From an uncultured Lachnospiraceae bacterium (GTDB taxonomy: Bacteria; Bacillota; Clostridia; Lachnospirales; Lachnospiraceae): a stretch of DNA of 64,000 nt. Location: NCBI GenBank assembly GCA_902762955.1, contig CACWQH010000001.1:1-64000 (forward strand). The letters run 5' to 3'. Shown one piece after another: positions 48,660 to 57,357 of this stretch (position 1 is the stretch's first letter; every line of letters starts with the position of its first letter). A program made the translations under genes and the position numbers. The notes under the pieces were generated by a model. That model saw only the letters and a list, made by a program, of their open reading frames with translations. It was not told where the DNA came from and did not search any database.

Positions 48660-49871
48660 TTAAACAAGTTCCTTAACAACCTTATCGATTATTTCAAAGG
48701 CTTTATCGCATTCCTCTTTTGTAACATTGAGAGGTGGAACAAGTCTTATAACCGAAGGTCTTACAGCGGTCATCAAAAGACCGTTATCGGCAGAATTATA
48801 CTTAACATCGGTTGCTATATCCTTATCAAACTCAACACCAATCATAAGACCGTGACCTCTTACCTCTTTAACATGAGGAAGCTTTGCAAGTATGCCGCTA
48901 AAATATTCTCCCATCTTTGCCGAATTATCTGAAAGGTTATTATCTATAATTTCCTTAATCTGTGCATAGGATGCAGCACAGCATACAGGATTTCCTGCAT
49001 AGGTACTTCCATGAGCCCCCGGTCCAAAGGTAAGTGCAAGCTTTTTGCTCGTACACATAGCACCGATAGGCATACCACCACCCATCGCCTTTGCCATACT
49101 AACACAATCCGGTTTAACTCCATAACCCATATATGCCATAAGGCTTCCTGTTCTTCCCCATCCGGTCTGAACCTCATCAAACAAAAGAAGCATATCTCTT
49201 TCATCACAAAGCTTTCTCAAGCCCTGTAAAAACTCTTTGGTTGCAGGTATTACGCCGCCTTCACCCTGAATCGGTTCAACCATAACAGCTATAGTATCCT
49301 CATCACAGGCCTCCTCAAAGGCTTTTAGATTATTATACTCGGCATAGGTTATACCCGGGATAAACGGATCGTAATTATGCTGGATTGCAGAACCCGGCTG
49401 ACCTGTTGCAGCAAGCGTTGCAAGGGTTCTTCCGTGAAAGCTGTTTGATGCGGTCACAATCTTATAACGATTAGGGCCGTAATTATCCTTACCGTATTTT
49501 CTTGCAAGCTTCATCATAACCTCGTTGGCTTCAGCTCCGGAATTTTGAAAATATATTTTTTCCATGCCTATACTCTCACATATAAGCTTGGCAAGCATAC
49601 CCTGCGGTATAGTATAACAATAATTGGACGCATGAATGAGCGTCTCGCACTGAGCCTTTATAGCCTCAACCACCTTAGGATTACAATGTCCTGCACTGTT
49701 TACGGCTATACCAGCCATAAAATCCAGATATTCCTTACCGGTTTCATCCACAAGATAAGCATCATGTCCGCCCTCTGCGATAAAATCAAATCTCTTAAAG
49801 GTCTCATAAAAATATGTATCATACATATTCTTTATATCATCTTTTTCCAAACCTAATTCATTTAACTTCAT
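48660..49871 (-). CDS. argD: Class III aminotransferase, acetylornithine aminotransferase-like
   Basis: 403 residues. PLP lysine in SMAKAMGGGMPIGA; ligand motifs NSGAEANEVMMKLARKY, NSFHGRTLATLAATG, FDEVQTGWGRTG and HGSTYAGNPV. The overall pattern is ArgD-like, converting N-acetylglutamate semialdehyde to N-acetylornithine with glutamate. No other arginine genes are adjacent, so ornithine, GABA or putrescine aminotransferase remains possible. ATG at 49869-49871 follows ATAGGAG; an in-frame TTG six codons earlier is ignored. Confidence 0.82.
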   Translation of the reverse strand: MKLNELGLEKDDIKNMYDTYFYETFKRFDFIAEGGHDAYLVDETGKEYLDFMAGIAVNSAGHCNPKVVEAIKAQCETLIHASNYCYTIPQGMLAKLICESIGMEKIYFQNSGAEANEVMMKLARKYGKDNYGPNRYKIVTASNSFHGRTLATLAATGQPGSAIQHNYDPFIPGITYAEYNNLKAFEEACDEDTIAVMVEPIQGEGGVIPATKEFLQGLRKLCDERDMLLLFDEVQTGWGRTGSLMAYMGYGVKPDCVSMAKAMGGGMPIGAMCTSKKLALTFGPGAHGSTYAGNPVCCAASYAQIKEIIDNNLSDNSAKMGEYFSGILAKLPHVKEVRGHGLMIGVEFDKDIATDVKYNSADNGLLMTAVRPSVIRLVPPLNVTKEECDKAFEIIDKVVKELV

Positions 49872-49913
49872 AATTTTTTCTCCTATCAAAATAACATATT
49901 TAATTTATAACAA

Positions 49914-50079
49914 GTGTGTCACAAAGACGGTTCTCTGTGACACACTCAGGATATACACCGACAGTATATAAAAATGTACTCGCATGGCACGTGTTACTTA
50001 ACGCCATGCTTAGCACATTTTTATATACTGTCTATTTGGTTAAAAAAGCGTGTCACAGAGAACCGTCTCCGTGACACAC
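49914..50079. repeat. Fold-back element G (short core type with duplicated terminator)
   Basis: Three layers. The outer arms are two inverted copies of a hairpin (GTGTGTCAC, AGACGGTTCTCT, GTGACACAC). The middle arms are GACAGTATATAAAAATG/CATTTTTATATACTGTC. The 43-base core (49975-50017) carries CGCATGGCACGTG and CGCCATGCTTAGCAC, matching element H except at a few places. It lies between cheV and the aminotransferase gene. Confidence 0.88.
50042..50079 (-). terminator. Terminator after cheV
   Basis: Minus strand GTGTCACGGAGA, loop CGGT, TCTCTGTGACAC, then GC and TTTTTT. An inverted copy of the hairpin sits at the other end of element G. Confidence 0.8.
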
Positions 50080-50103
50080 CCAAGATACACTCTGTTAAAA
50101 AAA

Positions 50104-51018
50104 TTATTTTTCATATATACTGCTGCCGATAAGGTGGTCAAGTACACTTACGAGTTTTCCGATCTCCGGCTTGCTAATCTGCTCATTTGCTCCAAGCAGA
50201 TTGCCCTTTCTCTTCATATCATCATTTATAAGTGATGAGAATATTACTATAGGAAGATGCTTTAAGCCCTCGGTTTCTCTGATAAGCTTTATAAGATGAT
50301 GACCATCCATAAGAGGCATTTCTATATCCGTTATGACACATTTAACACCATAGTCTACACCATTATTTTTCTTAAGCTCTGAAAGGAAGTCCCAAGCCTC
50401 CTGACCGTTATTTTTAACTGTAAGCTTGGTATATCCTGCCATGGTTAAGGAATCCTTGATAAGCTGGCACAGCATAAGTGAGTCCTCAACGATAAGAATA
50501 GGTATCTCATTTCTTTCTCTTTCCCCGAGTGCCTCAAGCTGTGATACCTTAAGGCTTGTCTCAGGACATATCTCCTCAACTATTCTCTCAAAGTCAAGGA
50601 TTATCAAAAGATTGTTTTGCTTTTTGATAATACCCGTAGCCACGCCCGAACCCGGTCCGCTGACTGATGCATCCGGTTTAACAACGTCTGTCCATGAAAC
50701 TCTGTTTATTCCAAGAACTGCCTCAACGTCAAAGGCAATATTGAGATTGTTAAAATTAGTTACTATAAAGAAATTGTTTTTCTTATCTTCATTCTCAAAT
50801 CCAAGAGCTGCAAATAAGTCGATTACAGTAATGATATCCTCTCTTGGCATAAATATTCCTTCAATGCACGGATGTGAATTCGGAATAGGAGTAACCTCCT
50901 GATATGTAAGAATTTCACGTACCTTCTCAACGTTAATTCCATAATGGTTTCCCCTTATAACAAATTCCAAAACCTCCAGCTCATTTGTTCCGCTTTCCAA
51001 TAAAATGTTTGTATCCAT
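50104..51018 (-). CDS. cheV: Chemotaxis protein CheV (CheW domain plus receiver)
   Basis: 304 residues. Residues about 12-150 form a CheW coupling domain (FVIRGNHYGINVEKVREIL, GIFMPREDIITVIDL). Residues 175-300 are a receiver with VEDS acidic residues, CVITDIEMPLMDG (phospho-Asp), FSSLI and SKPEIGK (Lys). CheV links chemoreceptors to CheA and modulates adaptation. No receptors or CheA occur nearby. ATG after GGGAGG. It follows a lipoprotein gene by 22 bp. Confidence 0.94.
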   Translation of the reverse strand: MDTNILLESGTNELEVLEFVIRGNHYGINVEKVREILTYQEVTPIPNSHPCIEGIFMPREDIITVIDLFAALGFENEDKKNNFFIVTNFNNLNIAFDVEAVLGINRVSWTDVVKPDASVSGPGSGVATGIIKKQNNLLIILDFERIVEEICPETSLKVSQLEALGERERNEIPILIVEDSLMLCQLIKDSLTMAGYTKLTVKNNGQEAWDFLSELKKNNGVDYGVKCVITDIEMPLMDGHHLIKLIRETEGLKHLPIVIFSSLINDDMKRKGNLLGANEQISKPEIGKLVSVLDHLIGSSIYEK

Positions 51019-51040
51019 ATGCTAACCTCCCTGCATTATA

Positions 51041-51844
51041 TTAATCTAAATCAATTATCGTGCTGTTATTATTGCTGTCAGTAACTCTAAGCTTTAAGCT
51101 GTCATTACCTATCTCCTCCGCAACCGAATCAGATACCTGGAACAAAAGCACAACCTCTTCAAACATATTGCCTTGTACCGTTCCCTGATAGGTATACAGA
51201 TCATCTATCAATATGGTAAGCATCTGCTTGGCAGATTTACTGTCATTTACTATTATACTATACTCTAAATCCTTACTGTACAAATCCACATACTGATCAT
51301 CGCCGGTCTTATTTTCCATATTGAATTTAAGAACCAGAAGCTTATATCCGCTTGGTGCTTCGATGGTAATCGCTACTCCATCATGATCCATGGACGGATA
51401 CTCTTCAGCTATCATATAGTATGAATACTTGACCGAAACCTCATTGATACCTGCAAAAGCGGCTATATCAAAGCTCTTATCTGCTGTTTTACCGGATAAA
51501 TCCACATTATCCGTTTCAGCCTGCGTAGTTGCCGGGGCCTGCGTGGTTTCTGTTGTATCCTCCGTTACCACAGCTTCGGTAGTTACTTCCTCAGTGGCTT
51601 CAGTAACAGCTTCGGTAGTGGTTATCTCCTCACTTGATGGCTCGGCAATTTCCGTGGTAGCTGCTCTGTCTTTTTCATCCAGATAATACTTGGTATCGAT
51701 ATTTCTGTCATACTTGATTAAAAGCTCAGCAGCATACTCAGCTACCAGATACTGCTCCTCATCAGTAAGTTCAATAGTTTTTGTACAGCCTGTAATGCAA
51801 AATATCATTACAAAAATGCAAACTATTGCTATATTTTTTTTCAT
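51041..51844 (-). CDS. Lipoprotein with Thr/Glu-rich linker and Ig-like (DUF4352-type) domain
   Basis: 267 residues. Lipobox FCITGC gives a lipid-modified Cys. Residues about 65-115 are a Thr/Glu/Ala/Val low-complexity stalk. The C-terminal 150 residues have a beta-sandwich pattern (YKLLVLKFNMENKTGDDQYVD, then VQGNMFEEVVLLFQVSD), similar in outline to DUF4352-type domains. Function unknown; it lies between a two-component system and cheV, so it could be an accessory to sensing. ATG at 51842-51844 follows GGAGG. Confidence 0.8.
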   Translation of the reverse strand: MKKNIAIVCIFVMIFCITGCTKTIELTDEEQYLVAEYAAELLIKYDRNIDTKYYLDEKDRAATTEIAEPSSEEITTTEAVTEATEEVTTEAVVTEDTTETTQAPATTQAETDNVDLSGKTADKSFDIAAFAGINEVSVKYSYYMIAEEYPSMDHDGVAITIEAPSGYKLLVLKFNMENKTGDDQYVDLYSKDLEYSIIVNDSKSAKQMLTILIDDLYTYQGTVQGNMFEEVVLLFQVSDSVAEEIGNDSLKLRVTDSNNNSTIIDLD

Positions 51845-51905
51845 TATATTCCTCCGCACATACTAAAATGTACAACCTATAATATTTTACCACTTTTTTT
51901 TAATA

Positions 51906-53384
51906 TCAGCAAGGCATATTAACATCTAAATCAAAATAAAATACAACTCCATCCTCCACGTTGTAAACACCGTACTCCTTGCCATGCGCCTGCATAGTTG
52001 CGGCAACTATGGATAAACCGATTCCGTTTCCGCCGTATTCCCTGCTTCTTGATTTGTCTGATTTATAAAATTTTATAAAAAGCTTATCTATATCCTCATC
52101 TGCAATCTGATTGCCCTGATTATACACACAAAGTCTTATGGAATCTTCCTTTCGTTCCAAAAATATTCTTATTGTCCCACCTTCGGATACATAATGAATT
52201 GCATTTGTAAGATAATTGGTAAAGGCCTCTTCTATCATGAATTCATCTGCCCATACAAAAACAGGCTCTTTTTCCTCAAACTGTATCCTTACATTCCCCT
52301 CATTTGTGAGAATTTTCGTAGAATTAAGGACCCCTGATATAAGCTCAACAACATCAAATCTTTCTATCTTGATATTGAAATTACCAAATTCGATTTCATT
52401 AAGAGTTATGAGCTTTTGAACCAGTTGATTCATCTTCTTGGACTCATCGATAATTACATCCGAATAAAACTCCATATTTTCCTTGTCATCAAAAAGATTG
52501 TCCTTTAAGCCCTCTGCATAACCCTGTATAAGTGCTATAGGAGTTTTTAGTTCATGGGAAATATGCGACAAAAATTCCTTACGCATATCGTCTATCTTTC
52601 GTTTTTCCTCTATATCCTTTTCCAGCTCTATATTGGCTGTTTTCAACTGTGAAATAGTATCCTCAAGTTTTGATGAAAGCTCATTCATACATTCACCGAG
52701 CTCTCCTATCTCATCCTTTGTATATACGTTAACCTTAGAATCAAAATCAAGATTAGCCATTCGTCTTGCAGAATGGCTGAGTTTCTTTATCGGTGTTGTA
52801 AATATGCTGCTTAAGAAAAGAACAAATACTGCGGAAAAGATAATAAGCACTGCCGCAATATAATTAAATACCCTTTTTACGGTATCAACAAAGGACTCAA
52901 CTTCAGATATAGGACTCCTTATGATAACAGAAAAACCGTTATCCAGCTTTCCTACCAGATCATAATAGTCCGAATTAATTGTATCATCATGGTTTCTTTG
53001 GATTATATATTCTGAATTATTAAGATATCTGCCTTCTTCGGCTTCAATAACAGAATCAATAATTCGATAAAGACTCTGTATCATCTTGCCGTTATCGTTA
53101 ATTGAAGTATAATAAATCCTGTTATCCTCTATGTCAATTATAAGAACTATAGCCCCTGCCGGATTTTTGATTTTACCATACAAATCATCAACTTCAATAT
53201 CATCCGGTGTATTGTCATTGAAAAGTCTGTTGCAGGAATTATAGGTTGTAATCATATTGGATTTTAGTTTATTTAAAAAGATTCTTTCAATAGCAACATT
53301 ACATACTATCCATGAAGCTGCCACGATAAACGAAGCAAATATTACTACCATCAAAGTAATTTTCATTCTCATAGAAATCTTCAT
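51906..53384 (-). CDS. Sensor histidine kinase with HAMP domain
   Basis: 492 residues. TM1 at about 8-28, extracellular sensor about 30-165, TM2 (AAVLIIFSAVFVLFLSSIF), HAMP about 190-240 (TPIKKLSHSARRMANLDFD), then a coiled coil. HisKA box SHISHELKTPIALIQGYAEG with the phospho-His. ATPase boxes NYLTNAIHYVSEGG, VYNQGNQIADED, FIKFYKSD and GGNGIGLSIV. The general layout resembles VanS/PhoR-type kinases. It follows its regulator by 6 bp. Confidence 0.95.
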   Translation of the reverse strand: MKISMRMKITLMVVIFASFIVAASWIVCNVAIERIFLNKLKSNMITTYNSCNRLFNDNTPDDIEVDDLYGKIKNPAGAIVLIIDIEDNRIYYTSINDNGKMIQSLYRIIDSVIEAEEGRYLNNSEYIIQRNHDDTINSDYYDLVGKLDNGFSVIIRSPISEVESFVDTVKRVFNYIAAVLIIFSAVFVLFLSSIFTTPIKKLSHSARRMANLDFDSKVNVYTKDEIGELGECMNELSSKLEDTISQLKTANIELEKDIEEKRKIDDMRKEFLSHISHELKTPIALIQGYAEGLKDNLFDDKENMEFYSDVIIDESKKMNQLVQKLITLNEIEFGNFNIKIERFDVVELISGVLNSTKILTNEGNVRIQFEEKEPVFVWADEFMIEEAFTNYLTNAIHYVSEGGTIRIFLERKEDSIRLCVYNQGNQIADEDIDKLFIKFYKSDKSRSREYGGNGIGLSIVAATMQAHGKEYGVYNVEDGVVFYFDLDVNMPC

Positions 53385-53390
53385 GTCAGA

Positions 53391-54065
53391 CTACACCTCG
53401 AATTTATATCCCATTCCCCATATTGTTTTAATATATTCACCCTTAGTTCCAAGCTTACTTCTTAATTTTTTAACATGGGTATCAATGGTTCTTGCATCAC
53501 CAAAATAATCATAATTCCATACATTGTTTAAAATCTTCTCTCTGGAAAGAGCAACTCCGCGATTTACCAGGAAATAATTTAACAGTTCAAACTCCTTGTA
53601 GCTTAACTCTATAGGATTCCCGTCAACCTTAACCTGATGAGCGGATATGTTCATCTCTATGCCATCTGCAGTAAGAATTTCCTCCTTCTCTGCACTTTCA
53701 CTTCTTCTGAGCACCGCACCTACTCTGGCGACAAGAATCTTTGGTGAAAATGGTTTTGTAATGTATTCGTCTATTCCAAGCTCAAAACCTCTAAGCTCAT
53801 CCTTTTCATCGCTTTTTGCGGTAAGCATAATAATCGGCACGTCAGAAACTCTTCTAATCTCCTCTGCCACTCCGTAACCGTCCAGCTTTGGCATCATTAC
53901 ATCAAGAATAATAAGTGCTATCTCTTTGGTTGACATAAATATATCTACAGCCTGTTCACCATCTGCTGCCTCAATAACAGAATAATTGCTTTTTATCAAA
54001 AAGTCCTTAACAAGCTTTCTCATTCTGCTCTCATCATCCACAACAAGTATTTTTAAATTATCCAT
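53391..54065 (-). CDS. OmpR-family response regulator
   Basis: 224 residues. Receiver: KILVVDDESRMR, LIILDVMMPKLDG (phospho-Asp), MLTAKSDE, YITKPFS (Lys). DNA-binding domain: ELSYKEFELLNYF, SREKILNNVWNYDYFGDAR, and the ending YIKTIWGMGYKFEV. ATG at 54063-54065 follows TTGGAGG; nine upstream in-frame codons beginning TTG are ignored. Partner of the kinase 6 bp downstream; target unknown, possibly the lipoprotein and cheV that follow. Confidence 0.95.
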   Translation of the reverse strand: MDNLKILVVDDESRMRKLVKDFLIKSNYSVIEAADGEQAVDIFMSTKEIALIILDVMMPKLDGYGVAEEIRRVSDVPIIMLTAKSDEKDELRGFELGIDEYITKPFSPKILVARVGAVLRRSESAEKEEILTADGIEMNISAHQVKVDGNPIELSYKEFELLNYFLVNRGVALSREKILNNVWNYDYFGDARTIDTHVKKLRSKLGTKGEYIKTIWGMGYKFEV

Positions 54066-54140
54066 ACAAATCGCCTCCAAAATTCGAATCAATAATTTAA
54101 TTATACATAGATATTATGTTGAAAATGTGAAATCATACAA

Positions 54141-54737
54141 TTAATTATTTGTTTCCGAATTAAAAAGCTCCTGTTCTCTCAAATCAAGCTCATATTCTCT
54201 TTGACCGAGCTCGTCCTCCCAGCTTTCAAGCCTTTCTTCCCATGCAGCATACTTATTTAATATTTTTTCTTCGGTATTAAAATATCCTATATTTTTATTG
54301 GTTGCCATAATATAAAACATACCGGCAATGATAATTGCGAGGGATATAACTGCAATCTGCAAAACCTTCTTGGTTCTTTTCAGCTTGCTGTATTCGCTTC
54401 TTAACTTTTTATATTTCTCGGATGAAATCTCCGGATGCTTTTCATTTATAACTTCAGGAACCTTTACAACATTGGTTCGTTCCACGCTGATAAGCGGAAG
54501 ACTTTCATCATTTGTTTTTTCAACAAGATATTCTCTCATTTCCTGCAAAAATGCATAGCCTATAGGTGTTGAAAAATAATTCTTTGATGATAACTTCAGA
54601 TAAAGTTTTTTCATCCCCTGTAAATCATCAAAAGAAATCGTCCCCTTTAATTTACATATATTAAAGTACTCTTTTTTAGCTTTATTTGCTTCCCGGATAT
54701 CTTCAAAATAATATCCTTCTACAATATGTTCGTCCAT
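54141..54737 (-). CDS. Hypothetical single-pass membrane protein with coiled coil
   Basis: 198 residues, family not recognised. The N-terminal 75 residues are mixed alpha/beta, soluble (VEGYYFEDIREANKAKKEY). A basic segment about 105-125 (EKYKKLRSEYSKLKRTKK) leads into a membrane helix (VLQIAVISLAIIIAGMFYIM). The last 45 residues form a Glu/Trp-rich heptad coiled coil (WEERLESWEDELGQREYELD). ATG after GAGGGGA. It lies upstream of the response regulator with a 75-bp gap. Confidence 0.7.
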   Translation of the reverse strand: MDEHIVEGYYFEDIREANKAKKEYFNICKLKGTISFDDLQGMKKLYLKLSSKNYFSTPIGYAFLQEMREYLVEKTNDESLPLISVERTNVVKVPEVINEKHPEISSEKYKKLRSEYSKLKRTKKVLQIAVISLAIIIAGMFYIMATNKNIGYFNTEEKILNKYAAWEERLESWEDELGQREYELDLREQELFNSETNN

Positions 54738-54831
54738 AAGTAATCCCCTCTCGGCGGTTTAAAGATATGATAAACGGCAGCAGTCATTCTAACTGTTGCC
54801 GTTTCATAAATTAGTCTTTATATGCACAAAT

Positions 54832-55398
54832 CTAAGGTGTTGCATCTGTTTCTGAAGAAACATCCTCATTAAAACTTCCGTTTATTACAATGTCATTATC
54901 CAAAGCCAAGGTTCTAAGCTGTGTCTGATACTGCAAAATCAAGTCCTCGGATTCCTTGATTAGCGAGTCTGCTTCAGTAAGATAATCCGGATTTTCTTCG
55001 TTGATTGCTGCAGCCACCTTATTCATGGCATCGAGTTGCTTTTGTGCACTCTGAAGATATAAATCCTTTAAATTCTTAACTTCATCAGTAGACACTTCTA
55101 TAGCAGTAAGACTATTTATATAATTTTGCATCTGCGGAATGGCAGTGCCCTGAAGGTCAGAAGAAAACTGCTCAAGATTCACATCATCAGTTTCAAAATA
55201 TGAATTATAAATTGCAATCGCATTTTCTCTGTCACCTTCTATAGCAGGAAGCTTGTTATTGACAAATTCAACGATATCATCCTTTAAAGCACTGTTTGAA
55301 TTATCGTCTGCTGCTTCCTCCTTTTTCTTTCCACAGCCTGTAAAAAGACAAAGTATAAAAGTCATAATTGCAATTATATAAAATTTCTTTTTCATCAT
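54832..55398 (-). CDS. Lipoprotein, helical, function unknown
   Basis: 188 residues. Lipobox LCLFTGC. After a short acidic spacer the rest is predicted helical with repeated polar heptads (NYINSLTAIEVSTDEVKNL, SAQKQLDAMNKVAAAINE), reminiscent of small helical-bundle lipoproteins. The start at 55396-55398 has GGAGG five bases away; fifteen more open codons upstream are not used. It sits where rplS often follows trmD. A hairpin (54773-54806) follows the gene but has little U-tract. Confidence 0.75.
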   Translation of the reverse strand: MMKKKFYIIAIMTFILCLFTGCGKKKEEAADDNSNSALKDDIVEFVNNKLPAIEGDRENAIAIYNSYFETDDVNLEQFSSDLQGTAIPQMQNYINSLTAIEVSTDEVKNLKDLYLQSAQKQLDAMNKVAAAINEENPDYLTEADSLIKESEDLILQYQTQLRTLALDNDIVINGSFNEDVSSETDATP

Positions 55399-55494
55399 AT
55401 TATCCTCCATATGTTGTATCATGACCAGTTTATTGTACCACAATTAGTTTATTCAGGCAAGTATATAGAACCTATTATTTGATTAACTTATATC

Positions 55495-56211
55495 TCATCT
55501 GTTTTCTTCATGCTCTATCATATACTTTTCATATAAATCCGGTCTTCTTTCTTTTGTTCTTTGCAGTGATTGTTCATAGCGCCATTTCTCGATATTTTTA
55601 TGGTGTCCTGATAAAAGCACTTTAGGTACTTCCTTTCCCATAAAAACCTCCGGTCTTGTATATTGGGGATATTCCAAAAGTCCATCATAGAAGGACTCAT
55701 ATACCGCACTTTCCTCTCCTCCCAATACTCCGGGAACAAGCCTTGAAACAGCATCCACAATCATCATGGCAGGAAGCTCTCCGCCTGTTAAAACAAAATC
55801 TCCTATAGACACATTGTCAGTAACTATCATTTCCAGAACTCTTTCATCTATGCCCTCATAATGACCGCAAAGCAAAATAATATCCTCTTCCTTTGAAAGT
55901 TCCTCCGCCATTCTTTGATTAAACGGAGTACCCTGAGGTGTCATGTAAAGAACTCTCGGTTTCTTATCAGCAAGATTATTATTATCTATAATAGACTGAT
56001 ACGCTTTGTAAACCGGTTCTGCCTGCATAAGCATTCCGGCTCCTCCGCCATATGTATAGTCATCCACATGACCATATTTATTGCCTGCAAAATTTCTGAT
56101 ATTTACAGTATTTACACTAATTAAATTATTGTTTATAGCTCTTCCGGTTATGCTTTCCGAAAGCCCATTACTAACCATATCCGGAAAAAGAGTCATTATA
56201 TGGAAATTCAT
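55495..56211 (-). CDS. trmD: tRNA (guanine-N1)-methyltransferase
   Basis: 238 residues. It methylates G37 next to the anticodon using S-adenosylmethionine, keeping the reading frame. The trefoil-knot SAM site is seen in [25 protein letters not shown] and [14 protein letters not shown]. The start codon directly follows the rimM stop. Member of ffh-rpsP-khpA-rimM-trmD. Confidence 0.97.
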   Translation of the reverse strand: MNFHIMTLFPDMVSNGLSESITGRAINNNLISVNTVNIRNFAGNKYGHVDDYTYGGGAGMLMQAEPVYKAYQSIIDNNNLADKKPRVLYMTPQGTPFNQRMAEELSKEEDIILLCGHYEGIDERVLEMIVTDNVSIGDFVLTGGELPAMMIVDAVSRLVPGVLGGEESAVYESFYDGLLEYPQYTRPEVFMGKEVPKVLLSGHHKNIEKWRYEQSLQRTKERRPDLYEKYMIEHEENR

Positions 56212-56721
56212 CTAATCAAGCATTCCCTTCATCAATTTAACGGTAACCTTTTTATGCTCCACATCCATTTCGGGAACAAACTCCTTAATAACAGGTATAA
56301 GTACCTCTTTCTTATCCGGAAGCTTAACCACAAAAACATCATTTGCTCCTGTTTTTAATACATCCGAAAGAACTCCGAGTTTTTCACCGTTTTCTTCATA
56401 AACCTCTGCTCCGATTATATCAGATATATAAAATTCATCTTCTTTTAAAGGAACAGCATTTTCTCTTGTGACATACAAATCACAGCCCTTATATTTTTCT
56501 ATATCATTAATATTGTTAAATTCCTTAAATGATAAAATCACCATATTTTTAAAGAATTTACAAGTATTTTTTTCTACCTCAATATCCTTATCCTTTGTAC
56601 GTATAAAGCATTTCTTCAGCTTTTTAAATCTTTCCACATCATCTGTGGTTGGGAAAACCTTAACCTCTCCCCTTAAACCATGAGTCGATGTGATGACTCC
56701 GATTCTAAAAATATCCTCCAT
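56212..56721 (-). CDS. rimM: Ribosome maturation factor RimM
   Basis: 169 residues. It assists 30S head assembly around S19. The N-terminal beta-barrel starts RIGVITSTHGLRGEVKVFP; the PRC-barrel half has LKTGANDVFVVK and EVLIPVIKEFVPEMD. ATG after AAGGAG. A strong hairpin separates it from khpA. Confidence 0.96.
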   Translation of the reverse strand: MEDIFRIGVITSTHGLRGEVKVFPTTDDVERFKKLKKCFIRTKDKDIEVEKNTCKFFKNMVILSFKEFNNINDIEKYKGCDLYVTRENAVPLKEDEFYISDIIGAEVYEENGEKLGVLSDVLKTGANDVFVVKLPDKKEVLIPVIKEFVPEMDVEHKKVTVKLMKGMLD

Positions 56722-56738
56722 AAAATCTCCTTAAATAA

Positions 56739-56768
56739 TTATGGGGTGACGCAAAGCGCACCCCATAA
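56739..56768. other. Hairpin between khpA and rimM
   Basis: Continuous stem TTATGGGGTG-A-CGC, loop AAA, GCG-CACCCCATAA. No long U-tract, so an attenuator or processing site rather than a full terminator is likely within this operon. Confidence 0.6.
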
Positions 56769-56783
56769 AGTCATAAAACAGAA

Positions 56784-57011
56784 TTATTTAATATCTACAA
56801 TTACCTTTTTGTCACCCTTAGAAGCTGCTGCCTTTACGACAGTTCTGATAGACTTTGCAATTCTACCCTGCTTTCCAATTACTTTACCCATATCATCAGG
56901 TGCAACCTTAAGTTCAATTGTAACAGTATCACCATCAGTAGTCTCACTTACAGCTACTTCATCAGGATTATCGACAAGAGATTTTGCAATAATTTCAACT
57001 AATTCCTTCAT
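56784..57011 (-). CDS. khpA: KH-domain RNA-binding protein
   Basis: 75 residues, a single type II KH domain with the GxxG loop in DDMGKVIGKQGRIAKSIR. Known partners form a KhpA/KhpB complex acting on mRNAs of cell division and stress. ATG after GGGAGG; 17 bp behind rpsP. Confidence 0.95.
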   Translation of the reverse strand: MKELVEIIAKSLVDNPDEVAVSETTDGDTVTIELKVAPDDMGKVIGKQGRIAKSIRTVVKAAASKGDKKVIVDIK

Positions 57012-57028
57012 TACGATACCTCCCTCGA

Positions 57029-57274
57029 TTACTTCTCGATACCTGCCTGCTTAAATAATTTAGCTACTGTTTCTGTTGGCTGAGCACCATTGTTAAGCCA
57101 CTTCTTTGCAGCTTCTGAATCAATCTTAACAACATTTGGCTCCTGATTAGGATCGTAAGTACCTATCTCTTCGATAAATCTACCATCTCTTGGAGACCTT
57201 GAGTCAGCAACGATTACTCTATAAAAAGGATGCTTCTTATATCCCATTCTTCTTAATCTTATCTTTACTGCCAT
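57029..57274 (-). CDS. rpsP: 30S ribosomal protein S16
   Basis: 81 residues, full length. [20 protein letters not shown] at the N-terminus and [17 protein letters not shown] are diagnostic. ATG after AAGGGAGGTG. Confidence 0.98.
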   Translation of the reverse strand: MAVKIRLRRMGYKKHPFYRVIVADSRSPRDGRFIEEIGTYDPNQEPNVVKIDSEAAKKWLNNGAQPTETVAKLFKQAGIEK

Positions 57275-57357
57275 GTCATTTTCACCTCCCTTTATCTATC
57301 ATGAATTATCATGAATTTATCTTTTTTGCAAAATCTATAATAAGTTATTACCTATTA

